A DNA stretch of 64,000 nt from the NCBI RefSeq assembly GCF_004684095.1, contig NZ_SRII01000004.1, forward strand, positions 186,001-250,000, written 5' to 3'. Within the stretch, counting starts at the first letter, position 1. Each line of letters opens with the position of its first letter. Positions 9,281-18,206 of this stretch are shown here, piece after piece. Origin of the DNA: Hymenobacter sp. UV11 (GTDB taxonomy: Bacteria > Bacteroidota > Bacteroidia > Cytophagales > Hymenobacteraceae). The notes under the pieces are model-generated. The model searched no databases. It saw only the letters and a program-made list of their open reading frames with translations, and was not told where the DNA came from. The translations under genes and the position numbers were made by a program.

Positions 9281-9380
9281 GGGATTGGCGAACCACCCGC
9301 CGGCCGTTGGTGTTTGTAAGGAATCCGGTGGCGGTACGTCTAGCGTATAAAACCCATCAGACCCTATTCTCTTGCAACTC

Positions 9381-10076
9381 ATGACTAAGATTTTGTCGGC
9401 CGTTTCTGGCCTTGGCCTGCTGGCCCTCGCGGCCTGCGGCTCGCAGCAACCTGCGCAAGCGCAAGCTGCTGGCGGGGGCAGCACGCCTCCTTCCACGGCC
9501 GGCTTCGCGCCCAAAGACCTCACGGGTCTGGCTCAGGCTACCTTCGCGGGCGGCTGCTTCTGGGCGCAGGAGGAGGCGTTTGAGCAGATAAAGGGCGTGA
9601 AGCAGGTGGTGAGCGGCTACGCCGGCGGCACCGTGCCCCACCCCAGCTACGAGCAGGTATGCGGCCAACAAACCGGCCATACCGAAACGGTGAACATCTA
9701 CTACGACCCCAAAGTGGTGAGCTATAAAACGCTGGCCGACATCTTCTTTACCGCCAGCCACGACCCCACGCAGCTCAACCGCCAGGGACCCGACAGCGGC
9801 CCCGAGTACCGCTCGGCCGCCTTCTACCGCACGCCGGAGGAAAAGAAAGTGCTGGACGAAACTATTGCCAAAGTCAACGCATCGAAGCAGTACGATGGCA
9901 AAATTGTGACCCAGGTGGCGCCGCTCAAGGAGTTTTGGCCCGCCGAGGGCTACCACCAGGGCTACTACCGCCTCAACCCCGATAACCCGTACATTATCAA
10001 CGTGTCGGAGCACAAGGTGGCCCACGTGCGCAAGCTGTTTCCGCAAGATTTGAAGGCCAATCTGCCGGCTATGTAA
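9381..10076 (+). CDS. msrA: Peptide methionine (S)-S-oxide reductase MsrA, lipoprotein form
   Basis: 231 residues. The N-terminus MTKILSAVSGLGLLALAACGS is a lipoprotein signal with lipobox L-A-A-C. After a short linker the MsrA domain starts at ATFAGGCFW, the catalytic Cys being in GCFW; GYAGG, QTGHTETV, DPTQLNRQGPDSGPEYRSA and GYHQGYY are all conserved. It reduces the S-epimer of methionine sulfoxide in proteins; the lipobox places it in the periplasm or envelope instead of the cytoplasm. ATG 9381 is chosen over a TTG three codons upstream. A terminator hairpin follows. Confidence 0.95.
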   Translation: MTKILSAVSGLGLLALAACGSQQPAQAQAAGGGSTPPSTAGFAPKDLTGLAQATFAGGCFWAQEEAFEQIKGVKQVVSGYAGGTVPHPSYEQVCGQQTGHTETVNIYYDPKVVSYKTLADIFFTASHDPTQLNRQGPDSGPEYRSAAFYRTPEEKKVLDETIAKVNASKQYDGKIVTQVAPLKEFWPAEGYHQGYYRLNPDNPYIINVSEHKVAHVRKLFPQDLKANLPAM

Positions 10077-10098
10077 ATTGCCGCGCTGTACTTTTTTG

Positions 10099-10136
10099 GT
10101 AGAAAGCCCCGTTGGCGTAGGTCAGCGGGGCTTTTT
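10099..10136 (+). terminator. Terminator after msrA
   Basis: AAAGCCCCG(T)TG at 10103-10113 pairs with CAGCGGGGCTTT and runs into T5; one internal mismatch. Confidence 0.75.
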
Positions 10137-10152
10137 GATGTGGCCCCGCCCG

Positions 10153-10160
10153 TACTTTCG
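10153..10160 (+). promoter_or_regulatory. Putative -7 box (TACTTTCG)
   Basis: TACTTTCG, 30 nt before the aminotransferase ATG. The same octamer lies 28 nt before the cytochrome c start (20138-20145), and the close form TAGCTTCG lies just before sixA. It differs from TAnnTTTG at one base. Confidence 0.35.
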
Positions 10161-10189
10161 GCCCCGATTTGCCGCCGTTCGCCCGCGTT

Positions 10190-11362
10190 ATGCTTTCTTC
10201 CAAGCTGCCCGATGTGGGCGTGAGTATTTTTAGCCAAATGACGCTGCTGGCCCAGCAAACGAATGCCCTCAACCTGGCCCAGGGCTTTCCGGACTACGAC
10301 CCGCCGCTGGCCCTGCGCGAGGCGCTGGCCCGGCACGCGCTGGCGCCCGGCAGCCACCAGTACGCGCCCATGCCCGGCCTGCCGCGCCTGCGCCAGGCCA
10401 TTGCGGCGCAGGTGGCCCGCTTGCAGCCCGACGCGCCGCGCCCCAATGCGGACCTGGAAGTGACTATCACGGCCGGGGCCACTGAGGCGCTGTATGGCGT
10501 GCTGGCGGCCGTGGTGCGGCCCGGCGATGAGGTTATTATTCTGGAGCCAGCCTACGACCTGTATGGGCCGGCCGTGCGGCTGCAAGGCGGCGTGCCGCGC
10601 TACGTGCGCCTCCCTACCCCTCACTTCCGGCCCGACTGGGACGCGGTGCGGGCGGCCGTGAGCCCGCGCACCCGGCTCATCCTCGTCAACTCGCCGCACA
10701 ACCCCAGCGGGGCCGTGTTCAGTGCGGCCGACTGGCAGGCGCTGGCCGACCTCACGGAGGGCACCGATATCCTGGTTTTATCCGATGAAGTATATGAGCA
10801 CCTGGTGTTTGACGGCGTGCCGCCGCTCAGTGCGCGCCAGCATCCGGCGCTATGGGCGCGCAGCTTCGTGCTCTCCTCGTTTGGCAAAACCTACCACGCC
10901 ACGGGTTGGAAGGTGGGCTACTGCCTGGCTCCGGCGGCCCTCAGCGCCGAGTTGCGCCGGGTGCACCAGTTCGTGACCTTTGCGGTGAGCACGCCTACCC
11001 AGCACGCGCTGGCCGACGTGCTCGAAGCCGACCATACCGACGCCCACGCCCGCGGCCTGGCCGCGTTTTACCAGGCCAAGCGCGACGAGTTTGCGGGGCT
11101 GCTAGCGGGCACGGGCTGGGAACTGCTGCCTGTGCCGGGCGGCTACTTTCAGCTGGCGGGCAACGCGGCATTTTCGCAGCAGGGCGACCTGGCGTTTGCC
11201 GAGGAGCTGGCCCGCAAGTGGGGGGTAGCGGTGGTGCCGGTGTCGGCGTTTTACCACGATGGCTACGACCCGGGGCTGGTGCGGTTTTGCTTCGCCAAAG
11301 AGTCGGCTACCCTGCGGGCGGCGGCCGGGCGGCTGGCGCAGCCGCCCACGGCGCCAGCTTAG
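10190..11362 (+). CDS. Methionine aminotransferase (PLP, YbdL-type class I/II)
   Basis: 390 residues, fold-type I aminotransferase. Typical blocks: NLAQGFPDYDPP near the N-terminus, NSPHNPSGAVF, DEVYEHLVFDG, the PLP-lysine motif SSFGKTYHATGWKVGY and the arginine-containing VRFCFAKE near the C-terminus. The GFPD and SFGKT(Y/F)xxTGWK blocks place it with YbdL/KAT enzymes, which transaminate methionine, glutamine and aromatic amino acids. The ATG at 10190 matches the family start. Just downstream on the same strand is an omega-amidase gene. The two would form the glutamine transaminase/omega-amidase route that regenerates methionine from its 2-oxo acid and removes the alpha-ketoglutaramate formed. 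Confidence 0.9.
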   Translation: MLSSKLPDVGVSIFSQMTLLAQQTNALNLAQGFPDYDPPLALREALARHALAPGSHQYAPMPGLPRLRQAIAAQVARLQPDAPRPNADLEVTITAGATEALYGVLAAVVRPGDEVIILEPAYDLYGPAVRLQGGVPRYVRLPTPHFRPDWDAVRAAVSPRTRLILVNSPHNPSGAVFSAADWQALADLTEGTDILVLSDEVYEHLVFDGVPPLSARQHPALWARSFVLSSFGKTYHATGWKVGYCLAPAALSAELRRVHQFVTFAVSTPTQHALADVLEADHTDAHARGLAAFYQAKRDEFAGLLAGTGWELLPVPGGYFQLAGNAAFSQQGDLAFAEELARKWGVAVVPVSAFYHDGYDPGLVRFCFAKESATLRAAAGRLAQPPTAPA

Positions 11363-11456
11363 GTAATAGATTAAAAATCACTAACTAACCAGTAGCACTT
11401 ATCTATAGTCCCTTTATTTTCCCTCTTCAATCCGTTTCCCCTTTAGAAAGCTTGTG

Positions 11457-12251
11457 ATGAATGATTTAACGGTGTCCTTAGTCCAAACCTCCATTCAGTG
11501 GCACAACCCGGTTGGTAACCGCGACCTGCTCACCGACCTGCTAGCTTCGGCCCTGAATGGCCCTGGCCTGACTGATTTGATTGTGCTGCCCGAGATGTTT
11601 ACGACCGGCTTCAGCATGGAAGCCCAGGCGCAGTCCGAGCCCTACCCCGGCCCTACCCTCGATTGGATGTGCTCGCAGGCTGCCTACTACGACGCCGTGA
11701 TAATGGGCAGCGTGCTCACCCAGGATGGTGACAGCTACTTCAACCGCCTGCTGTGGGTGCGGCCCGACGGCACGCACAGCTGCTACGACAAGCGCCACCT
11801 GTTTCGGATGGCCGGCGAGCACGAAGTGTACAAGCCCGGCAACTGCCTGCTGCTGGAAGAGTGGCGCGGCTGGCGCATCCGGCCGCTCATCTGCTACGAT
11901 TTGCGCTTTCCGGTGTGGAGCCGCAATACCCGCGCTGCGCCCTACGACCTGCTGCTGTACGTGGCCAACTGGCCCCAGCCCCGCACCGAAATCTGGAAGG
12001 CCCTGCTGCGCGCGCGCGCTATTGAAAACCAGGCGTATACGGTCGGCGTGAACCGCTTGGGCACCGACGGCCTGGGCCACGATTACGAGGGGCAATCGGC
12101 GCTGCTCGATATGCAGGGCGACTACGTGGCGCAGGCTGGCAACCTGCAAACGGTACTCACGCACACGCTGCGCGCCGCGCCGCTGCGCCAGCTGCGCGAG
12201 CGGATGCCCTTCCTGCTCGACGCCGACGAATTCGCGCTTTCGGGCTGCTAG
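11457..12251 (+). CDS. Omega-amidase (YafV-type nitrilase superfamily)
   Basis: 264 residues, one carbon-nitrogen hydrolase domain. The Glu-Lys-Cys triad is visible: E in LPEMFTTGFSM, K in CYDKRHLFRMAGEH, C in PLICYDLRFPVW. FRMAGEHEVYKPG and the YD(L/I)RFPVWSRN block are typical of YafV/Nit2 omega-amidases, which hydrolyse alpha-ketoglutaramate to 2-oxoglutarate and ammonia. It lies 95 nt after the methionine aminotransferase, which produces exactly this by-product when glutamine is the amino donor; co-function is inferred from context. ATG 11457 is chosen over the adjacent GTG. It converges with the MscS gene, with a 14-nt gap. Confidence 0.9.
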   Translation: MNDLTVSLVQTSIQWHNPVGNRDLLTDLLASALNGPGLTDLIVLPEMFTTGFSMEAQAQSEPYPGPTLDWMCSQAAYYDAVIMGSVLTQDGDSYFNRLLWVRPDGTHSCYDKRHLFRMAGEHEVYKPGNCLLLEEWRGWRIRPLICYDLRFPVWSRNTRAAPYDLLLYVANWPQPRTEIWKALLRARAIENQAYTVGVNRLGTDGLGHDYEGQSALLDMQGDYVAQAGNLQTVLTHTLRAAPLRQLRERMPFLLDADEFALSGC

Positions 12252-12265
12252 CTAGCTTGCCCCGC

Positions 12266-14161
12266 CTACCCCCGGCTATCGACCCCAAAGCGGGGCGCCA
12301 CGTAGTCGGGGGGTAGGTACTGGGCCGGAATAGTGGTCTGGTTGCCGTCGCGGGCGGCGCGGTAGTGCGGCGATAGTATCTCTACGCCCGCCGCGTTGAA
12401 CTGGTCCTGAATGAGCTGGTGAATGCGCGAGTAGATGCCGGCCTGCCGGCTGGCCTCGCGGGTGTAGGCATTGAGCTGGTAGGAGACGTAGAAGTCGTCG
12501 AGGCTGGTTTGCAGCACGAAGGGCTTGGGCTCGGGCAGCACGCCCTCGGCCTGGGCGGCGGCGGCCAGCAGCAGTTGGTGCACCTGCGGCCAGGGCACGT
12601 CGTAGCCAATGGTAACGGTGGTGTGCAGCACCAGCCCCAGGGTAGGGGCGGCGTTGCTGAAATTGGTAGTATAGCTGCTCATTATCGAGGAATTCGGAAT
12701 CGTGATTTCCTCGTTTTTGATGGTGCGGATGCGGGTCACGAGCAGGTTTTTTTCGATGATGTCGCCCGTCACGTCACCGATTTTTACGCGGTCACCCAGC
12801 TTATACGAGCGCATGTAGGTGAGCACTAAGCCGGCCACGATATTCGACAAAGAGCCCGCCGACCCAAACGTGAACAGAAAGCCCAGAAACACCGACACGC
12901 CCTTGAAAATGGGCGAGTCGGAGCCCGGCAAATACGGAAAAATGACCACCAGCAGAAACGCGAACACCATCACCCGCACTATCTGGTAGGTGGGGTTGGC
13001 CCAATCGGGGTAGAAGCCGTCGATGGTGAGGCGGCCCTGCCGGATTTCCTCCTTCAAAAAATACACGCCCCGCAGCAGGTAGCGGAATACCGTGACAATG
13101 ACCACGATAGTAATGAGGTCGGGCAGGTAGTGCCAGAGGGCCAGCAGCATCTTGCGCAGTGGCGTGATGACATAGCCGAGCAGCGTATCGGCCATGCCCT
13201 GGGTGCCGGGGAAGATGCTGAACAGCAGCGGCAGCACCAGCGAGATGATGAGAAAGATGGTGACCCAGCGCAGCACGTTCAGCAGCAGCAGGGCCGCTTC
13301 GAGGCCGCGGCGGGGCGTCAGCAGCTCATACGTACCCAGCTGCACACCCCGAAACCAAGTCTGCTCCTTATCGGTGAGCCGCCGCCTCAGCCAGCCAAAT
13401 AGCTGATTGACAAAGCGCACCACAAAGTAAAACGCCACCAGCACCAGCAGCACCAGCCCGGCCTCCTTGAGAATATTGTAGAGGCTGTGGGCCTGCTTGT
13501 ACTGGGCCACGGCCGCCACAATGCGCCGCCGGTACTGGTGGGCCAGCGAGTCGCGGGTCACGTTCATCCACAGCGCGTCGTTGTCCGAAATGCTCTGGAG
13601 CACCGTGGCGCCGTACATGATATCCACGGTTTGCTCCGAGGGGTACACGCGCAGCGAGTCGGCGGCGTACAGTACATCGTCTTCCAAGCGCTTCACCTTG
13701 TCGGCGATGAGGTTGGCGCGCTCGCGGGGCAAAAACGGCCCCAGCTTGGTGTAGACGTAGAAGAGCGTGTCGCCGTGGGGGCTCACCGGGTAGCCGCGAG
13801 CGTGCACCTTGAGCGAGTCGATGTGGTGGCGGGCGCGGGCCAGGCGTAGCGAGTCGGTGGCGCGCAGGGCGGCCAGCTCCTGCTCCAGCTGGCGGCGGCG
13901 GGGGTGGTCCTTGTCCTGGTCCCGGTCGCGCAGGGTTAGCAGCTCTTGTTGCAGCTGGGCCAGGCGGTCGGTGTTGCGCAGGCGCAGCGAGTCGAGCTGG
14001 CGCAGGTAGCGCGTGTCGGTAGTCAGGCTTTCGGCGCGGGCCGAGTCGTGGGAGGGGGTAGGGACCGCGGCGGCCGGCGGCGGCGTTTGGCCGGCGGCCG
14101 GCCCTGCACTGATTAGCAAGCTGAAAATCAGCAGCCAACTACGGTAAAAATCAATGCGCAT
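12266..14161 (-). CDS. MscS-family mechanosensitive channel with periplasmic extension
   Basis: 631 residues. A signal peptide (to about residue 25) precedes a Pro/Ala stretch and a charged, coiled-coil-like region (residues 50-130, many L-x-x-L-x-x-R repeats). About four to five membrane helices follow from residue 215. The MscS pore helix and beta domain are clear: GVSVFLGFLFTFGSAGSLSNIVAGLVLTYMR, then LGDRVKIGDVTGDIIEKNLLVTRIRTIKNEEITIPNS. The C-terminal alpha/beta domain ends about residue 605. These channels open under membrane tension to release osmolytes. The ATG at 14161 gives the signal peptide directly; the longer frame upstream adds nothing recognisable. Confidence 0.92.
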   Translation of the reverse strand: MRIDFYRSWLLIFSLLISAGPAAGQTPPPAAAVPTPSHDSARAESLTTDTRYLRQLDSLRLRNTDRLAQLQQELLTLRDRDQDKDHPRRRQLEQELAALRATDSLRLARARHHIDSLKVHARGYPVSPHGDTLFYVYTKLGPFLPRERANLIADKVKRLEDDVLYAADSLRVYPSEQTVDIMYGATVLQSISDNDALWMNVTRDSLAHQYRRRIVAAVAQYKQAHSLYNILKEAGLVLLVLVAFYFVVRFVNQLFGWLRRRLTDKEQTWFRGVQLGTYELLTPRRGLEAALLLLNVLRWVTIFLIISLVLPLLFSIFPGTQGMADTLLGYVITPLRKMLLALWHYLPDLITIVVIVTVFRYLLRGVYFLKEEIRQGRLTIDGFYPDWANPTYQIVRVMVFAFLLVVIFPYLPGSDSPIFKGVSVFLGFLFTFGSAGSLSNIVAGLVLTYMRSYKLGDRVKIGDVTGDIIEKNLLVTRIRTIKNEEITIPNSSIMSSYTTNFSNAAPTLGLVLHTTVTIGYDVPWPQVHQLLLAAAAQAEGVLPEPKPFVLQTSLDDFYVSYQLNAYTREASRQAGIYSRIHQLIQDQFNAAGVEILSPHYRAARDGNQTTIPAQYLPPDYVAPRFGVDSRG

Positions 14162-14306
14162 TCGTAGCAGATACAACGCCCTAAAAGCAGGGAAGCGGGT
14201 TGGAAGCCGGAAGTTAAGCTGCCGAACCATAACCGGCTAGCAGCGACTTCAAAAACAAGTTACTGCCCTGGCCTTTGGCCTGATTGAGCAACGCCCTACC
14301 CCCTGC

Positions 14307-16655
14307 TTACTGGCTCACGGCCAGGCGCTGGCTGGTGGCGGTGCCATCGGCGGCGGTGGCGCGCACCACGTAGAGGCCGGAAGCCAGGCCGCGAAGGTCG
14401 AGGGTGTGGGTGCGGGTGAGGGTGGCGTCGGCGCGCACTTGGCGGCCGGCCAGGTCGAAAAGGACCAGGCGGGTAGGCTGGGCGGTGGTGGCGGTGGCAG
14501 CCGGGCTGGCGGGGTTGGGGTAGAGGCTGAGGGCCAGCGTGGCGGCGGCCTCGGCGCGGGTGGCCAGCACGGTGGGGTTGCGGCCCACGAAGCTCACGAT
14601 GCCGCCGGTTTCGGTGCCGATGTAGAGCTCGGGGCTGCCATCGTGGTTGAGGTCGGCGGCGGCGGCGGCAAAGCGCAGCACGTAGCCGTGGCCCAGCCGC
14701 GCCGGCTCGTACTGCCCGCTAAACGTATTGTAAAACAGCTCGGTGCGGCCGATGAAATTGCTGCCCTGGCTCCGAAAATTGCTGTATAAGCTCACCGTGC
14801 CAATGCCGTCCAGCGTCAGCAGGTCGGGCGTGCCGTCGCCGTCGAAGTCGGCCACGGCGGGGCTTAGGTAGGGTGGGCGGCTACCCCCATCCAGCAGCTT
14901 GCCGTAGTCATTATTGGCCAGCACAAACAGGTTGTCGAGGTTGCCGCCGGCCGCCGCGCCCTGGTTGCGGAAGTAGCGCAGGCTGCCGCCGCCCTCGGGC
15001 AGGTCGTTGGTGCCCAGTAGCATATCCACGTAGCCATCGTCATCTACATCAAAAAAGCATGGCGTGTCGCCCTGCCGGGCGGGTAGCACGCCGGTGCCCG
15101 CCGCGCCCTGCGGCTTGAAGTAGCTGGCCTTGCTAATATCGAAGCTCACGGCCCGGCCGGCCGCGGCGGTGTTCACGATATAATTGATGTGGTTGGTGCT
15201 GCCGTTATACACCGAATACACCAGGTCGAGGGCGCCGTCGCGGTTGAGGTCGGCCAGCGCCAGGCGCAGCGACTCGAAGCCCACGGCGGGGGTAAGGGCC
15301 GCTTGGGCGGCTAGGCCCAGGTAGTCCTCCGTCACGAGCCGGAACACCGGGCGGCGCGCCGTGCCCACGTTGCGGTAGTAGTAGATACTGGCGCGGTAGT
15401 AGCCGCCTACTAGGTCGGCCTGGTTGCCCACCAGCATGTCGGTGAGGCCGTCGCCGTCGATGTCGCCGAAGGCCGGCACCGCGCCCTCGCTGGCGTCGAG
15501 CATGTCATTTTGCAAAAAACCATCATTCACCAGGCTGAAGCTGGGCACGGCCGTGGCGCTGGCCGCGCCGTTCTGGTACTGCCGGATGCTGTGGCGCATG
15601 CTCACCCGGTCGAGCGAGTTGTCGGTCATGTCGGGCGCCACCACCAGGTCGGGCACGCCGTCGAAGTTGGCATCGAAGGAATACGGCGCCGGAAAAACCG
15701 GCAGATTCACCGCCGCGGCGGCCGACGGAAATGCGCTGCTCACGCCCGCCGGGGCCAGCAGCGCATCGATAGTCGAAGTGCCCGAGTTGAGCAGCCGCGT
15801 GAGCAGCGGGCAGTTGTCGCGGCCGTCGAGCAGGTCGAGCTTGCCATCGCCGTTGAGGTCGAGCAGCAGCACGTTGTGGCCGGTGCTGTGCAGCGTGCGG
15901 AAGGGGGCGCAGTCCGGCGCGCCCTGCAGCTGGTAGCTGGCGCAGTCCACGCAGGCTTTGAGCTGGCCCCAGTAGTTGCTGCTTTGGGTGAAGGAGCTGA
16001 TGCCGCCGCAGGCCTCGGTGCTGGTGTTCAGGTACAGCTCCAGCACGGTGGAGGCCACGAAGTCGTAGGTCAGAATATCGAGCCGCCCGTCGCCGTTCAC
16101 GTCCTGAATACAGGGCAGGTTGTACGAGCCAATGTTGAGGTTGCTGATGTAGCCGTTGCCAATCGGGAATCTCAACTGGTTGTTAGCCAGCACAAAGCTG
16201 ACGTGCCCTTGGGCGTCGGCCACGTTGCGAAACACCCGGATGTCGCCGCCGCTGGCGAAGGTGAACAAGTCGGGCCGGCCGTCGCAGTCGTAGTCGCGCA
16301 GCAGCGCCCAGCCGCTGAGGTCGGTCGGAAACGCCCACTCGTAGTCGGGCGCGTACTGCCAGCGGCGGCCGCCTACCCCCGCCACGCTCAGGAAGGTGTA
16401 GCTGCGCGAAGTCTGGCGGTCGAAGGCGTAGAGGTCAAGCTGGCCGTCGCCGTTGAGGTCGATGCTACTGAACTGCGGCGTGTTGAGCCCACCCGCCCAG
16501 GCCTGGCGCAGCGTGTCGGTGCCCTGCACGATGCTGGCCACGCTCCCAAAGGCAAAGCCAAACTGCGCGCCCGGCGTTTGGGCCAAGGCCCGGCCGGGCA
16601 GCAGCCCGGCTAACAGCGCCAGCAGCAGGGCGCCGCGCGAGAAAAGGTTCAGCAT
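14307..16655 (-). CDS. Secreted FG-GAP/VCBS repeat protein with T9SS sorting domain
   Basis: 782 residues. A signal peptide ends near GRALAQ. The body holds about ten calcium-binding loops of the form D-x-N/D-x-D-G-x-x-D (for example DLNGDGQLDL, DYDCDGRPDL, DVNGDGRLDI, DIDGDGLTDM, DFDGDGTPDL, DLNHDGSPEL), the FG-GAP/VCBS pattern of integrin-like beta-propellers. The last 75 residues are a T9SS type-A domain (LYPNPASP, VLFDLAGRQV, LASGLYVVRA). Several cysteines near residues 215-255 (CGGISS, ACVDCASYQ, APDCAPF) may form disulfides. Likely a surface or extracellular protein; no enzymatic domain is seen. Divergent from murF. Confidence 0.9.
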   Translation of the reverse strand: MLNLFSRGALLLALLAGLLPGRALAQTPGAQFGFAFGSVASIVQGTDTLRQAWAGGLNTPQFSSIDLNGDGQLDLYAFDRQTSRSYTFLSVAGVGGRRWQYAPDYEWAFPTDLSGWALLRDYDCDGRPDLFTFASGGDIRVFRNVADAQGHVSFVLANNQLRFPIGNGYISNLNIGSYNLPCIQDVNGDGRLDILTYDFVASTVLELYLNTSTEACGGISSFTQSSNYWGQLKACVDCASYQLQGAPDCAPFRTLHSTGHNVLLLDLNGDGKLDLLDGRDNCPLLTRLLNSGTSTIDALLAPAGVSSAFPSAAAAVNLPVFPAPYSFDANFDGVPDLVVAPDMTDNSLDRVSMRHSIRQYQNGAASATAVPSFSLVNDGFLQNDMLDASEGAVPAFGDIDGDGLTDMLVGNQADLVGGYYRASIYYYRNVGTARRPVFRLVTEDYLGLAAQAALTPAVGFESLRLALADLNRDGALDLVYSVYNGSTNHINYIVNTAAAGRAVSFDISKASYFKPQGAAGTGVLPARQGDTPCFFDVDDDGYVDMLLGTNDLPEGGGSLRYFRNQGAAAGGNLDNLFVLANNDYGKLLDGGSRPPYLSPAVADFDGDGTPDLLTLDGIGTVSLYSNFRSQGSNFIGRTELFYNTFSGQYEPARLGHGYVLRFAAAAADLNHDGSPELYIGTETGGIVSFVGRNPTVLATRAEAAATLALSLYPNPASPAATATTAQPTRLVLFDLAGRQVRADATLTRTHTLDLRGLASGLYVVRATAADGTATSQRLAVSQ

Positions 16656-16806
16656 AAAAGACGGGCGGTAGGAGATGTACTAACAGCGCAACCCGCGCCC
16701 ATAGTTTGCGGCGTGGCGTAAAAATTGCCCGTTACTTTGCAGTTGCCGGCCCCCAATCGACTGCCGGCCCGGCGCCATCGCCGGCCTACCCCCTCGGCCC
16801 TCCGCC

Positions 16807-18105
16807 ATGACCCTCTACGACCACTACCGCGCCGCCAAAGGCCAGGTTAGTACCGACTCGCGCCAGCCCCAGCCGGGCACCCTGTTTTTCGCCCTCAACG
16901 GCCCCACCTTTCGCGGCGCCGACTTTGCCGCCCTCGCCCTTGAAAAAGGTGCCCGCCACGCCGTGGTCGATGATGAGGTGATGGCCACCTGCGACCCCGC
17001 CCACTACACCTACGCCCCCGACCCGCTGGCCGCCCTGCAAGCCCTGGCCCGGGAGCACCGCCGCCGCTTTGTGGGCCCCGTGCTGGCCGTGACCGGCTCC
17101 AACGGTAAAACCACCACCAAGGAGCTGCTGACGGTGGTGCTAAGCCAGAAGTATAACGTGCTGGCTACCAGTGGTAATTTAAACAACCACATTGGCGTGC
17201 CGCTCACGCTGCTGCGCCTGCGCCTGGCCGAGCACAACTTTGCCGTGATTGAGATGGGGGCCAACCACCGGGGCGAAATCGCGAGCTACTGCGAGTGGGC
17301 CGCCCCCACCCACGGCCTCATCACCAACATCGGCAAGGCTCACCTCGAAGGCTTCGGCAGCGAGGCCGGCATTGCCCAGGGCAAGGGCGAGCTGTTCGAC
17401 TACCTGGCCCAGCACGGGGGGGTAGCCTTCGTAAACACCCTCGACGCCAAGCTGCCCGGCCTGGCCGCCGCCGTGCCGCAGCGCGCCACCTACCCCGGCC
17501 TCACCGACACCTACCCCGCCACGCTGCTGGGGGCCGCGCCGGCGCTGCACCTGCGCCTGGGCACCGGCCCCGAGGTAGCGGCCCAGCTCACGGGCAGCTA
17601 CAATTTTCCGAATATGGCCGCCGCCGCCGCCGTAGGGTCATTTTTTCGGGTGCCAGCCGAGCGCATTGCCGCCGCCCTGGCCGCCTACAACCCACAAAAC
17701 AACCGCTCGCAGCTCGTGCGTACGGCCCGCGGCAACGACCTCATCCTCGATGCCTACAATGCCAACCCCAGCAGCATGGCCGCCGCCCTGCGCAGCTTCG
17801 CGCAGCGGCCCGTGGCCACCGGGCAGGGTAGGGTGGCCATCCTGGGCGATATGCTGGAACTGGGCAACAGCGCCACCGCCGAGCACTGGGCCCTGGGCGA
17901 GCTGTTGGCCACGCTCAAGCTAACGCAGGTGCTGCTGGTGGGCCCGCTCATGCAGGCCGCCGCCGCCGCCTACCCCCACGCCGCGCACGTGCTCACCAAA
18001 GCCGCCGCCGCCGAGTGGCTGGCCCGGCACCCGCTCGCCAGTCAGCTCGTGCTGCTCAAAGGCAGCCGCGGCATGGGCCTCGAAACGCTGGTAGATGTCA
18101 TTTGA
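16807..18105 (+). CDS. murF: UDP-N-acetylmuramoyl-tripeptide--D-alanyl-D-alanine ligase MurF
   Basis: 432 residues. The short N-terminal domain carries STDSRQPQPGTLFFAL, the MurF-type UDP-binding motif. The central ATPase has the P-loop VTGSNGKTTTKELL and the Mur-family motifs ATSGNLNNHIGVPLTLL, EMGANHRGEI, TNIGKAHLEGF and LDAYNANPSSM. MurF adds D-Ala-D-Ala to the muramyl tripeptide in the cytoplasm, completing the peptidoglycan precursor. It is about 20 residues shorter than E. coli MurF. TTACTTTGC at 16731-16739 may be its -7 region. It stands alone, without the usual mur cluster; its stop codon directly abuts a large palindrome. Confidence 0.96.
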   Translation: MTLYDHYRAAKGQVSTDSRQPQPGTLFFALNGPTFRGADFAALALEKGARHAVVDDEVMATCDPAHYTYAPDPLAALQALAREHRRRFVGPVLAVTGSNGKTTTKELLTVVLSQKYNVLATSGNLNNHIGVPLTLLRLRLAEHNFAVIEMGANHRGEIASYCEWAAPTHGLITNIGKAHLEGFGSEAGIAQGKGELFDYLAQHGGVAFVNTLDAKLPGLAAAVPQRATYPGLTDTYPATLLGAAPALHLRLGTGPEVAAQLTGSYNFPNMAAAAAVGSFFRVPAERIAAALAAYNPQNNRSQLVRTARGNDLILDAYNANPSSMAAALRSFAQRPVATGQGRVAILGDMLELGNSATAEHWALGELLATLKLTQVLLVGPLMQAAAAAYPHAAHVLTKAAAAEWLARHPLASQLVLLKGSRGMGLETLVDVI

Positions 18106-18205
18106 CAATTATCAGTCATCAATTATCAGTTATCAATCGTTCAGCCTTTGCTTATTAAAGCGCTGGTTGAACGATTGATAACTGATAATTGATGACTGAT
18201 AATTG
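18106..18205. repeat. Perfect 38-bp inverted repeat filling the murF-rfbC gap
   Basis: Arms 18106-18143 and 18168-18205 are exact complements with a 24-nt loop. The first arm starts at the base after the murF TGA, and the second ends one base before the rfbC stop codon (18207-18209). Each arm contains tandem near-copies of the word ATCAATTATCAGT. It may act as a bidirectional terminator, though the T runs are short. Confidence 0.9.
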
Positions 18206-18206
18206 A

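Noticed and set aside
15510..16613. 367-codon open frame antisense to the FG-GAP protein
   Set aside because: It arises from the third-position GC bias of the real gene; the FG-GAP repeats and sorting domain are on the other strand.
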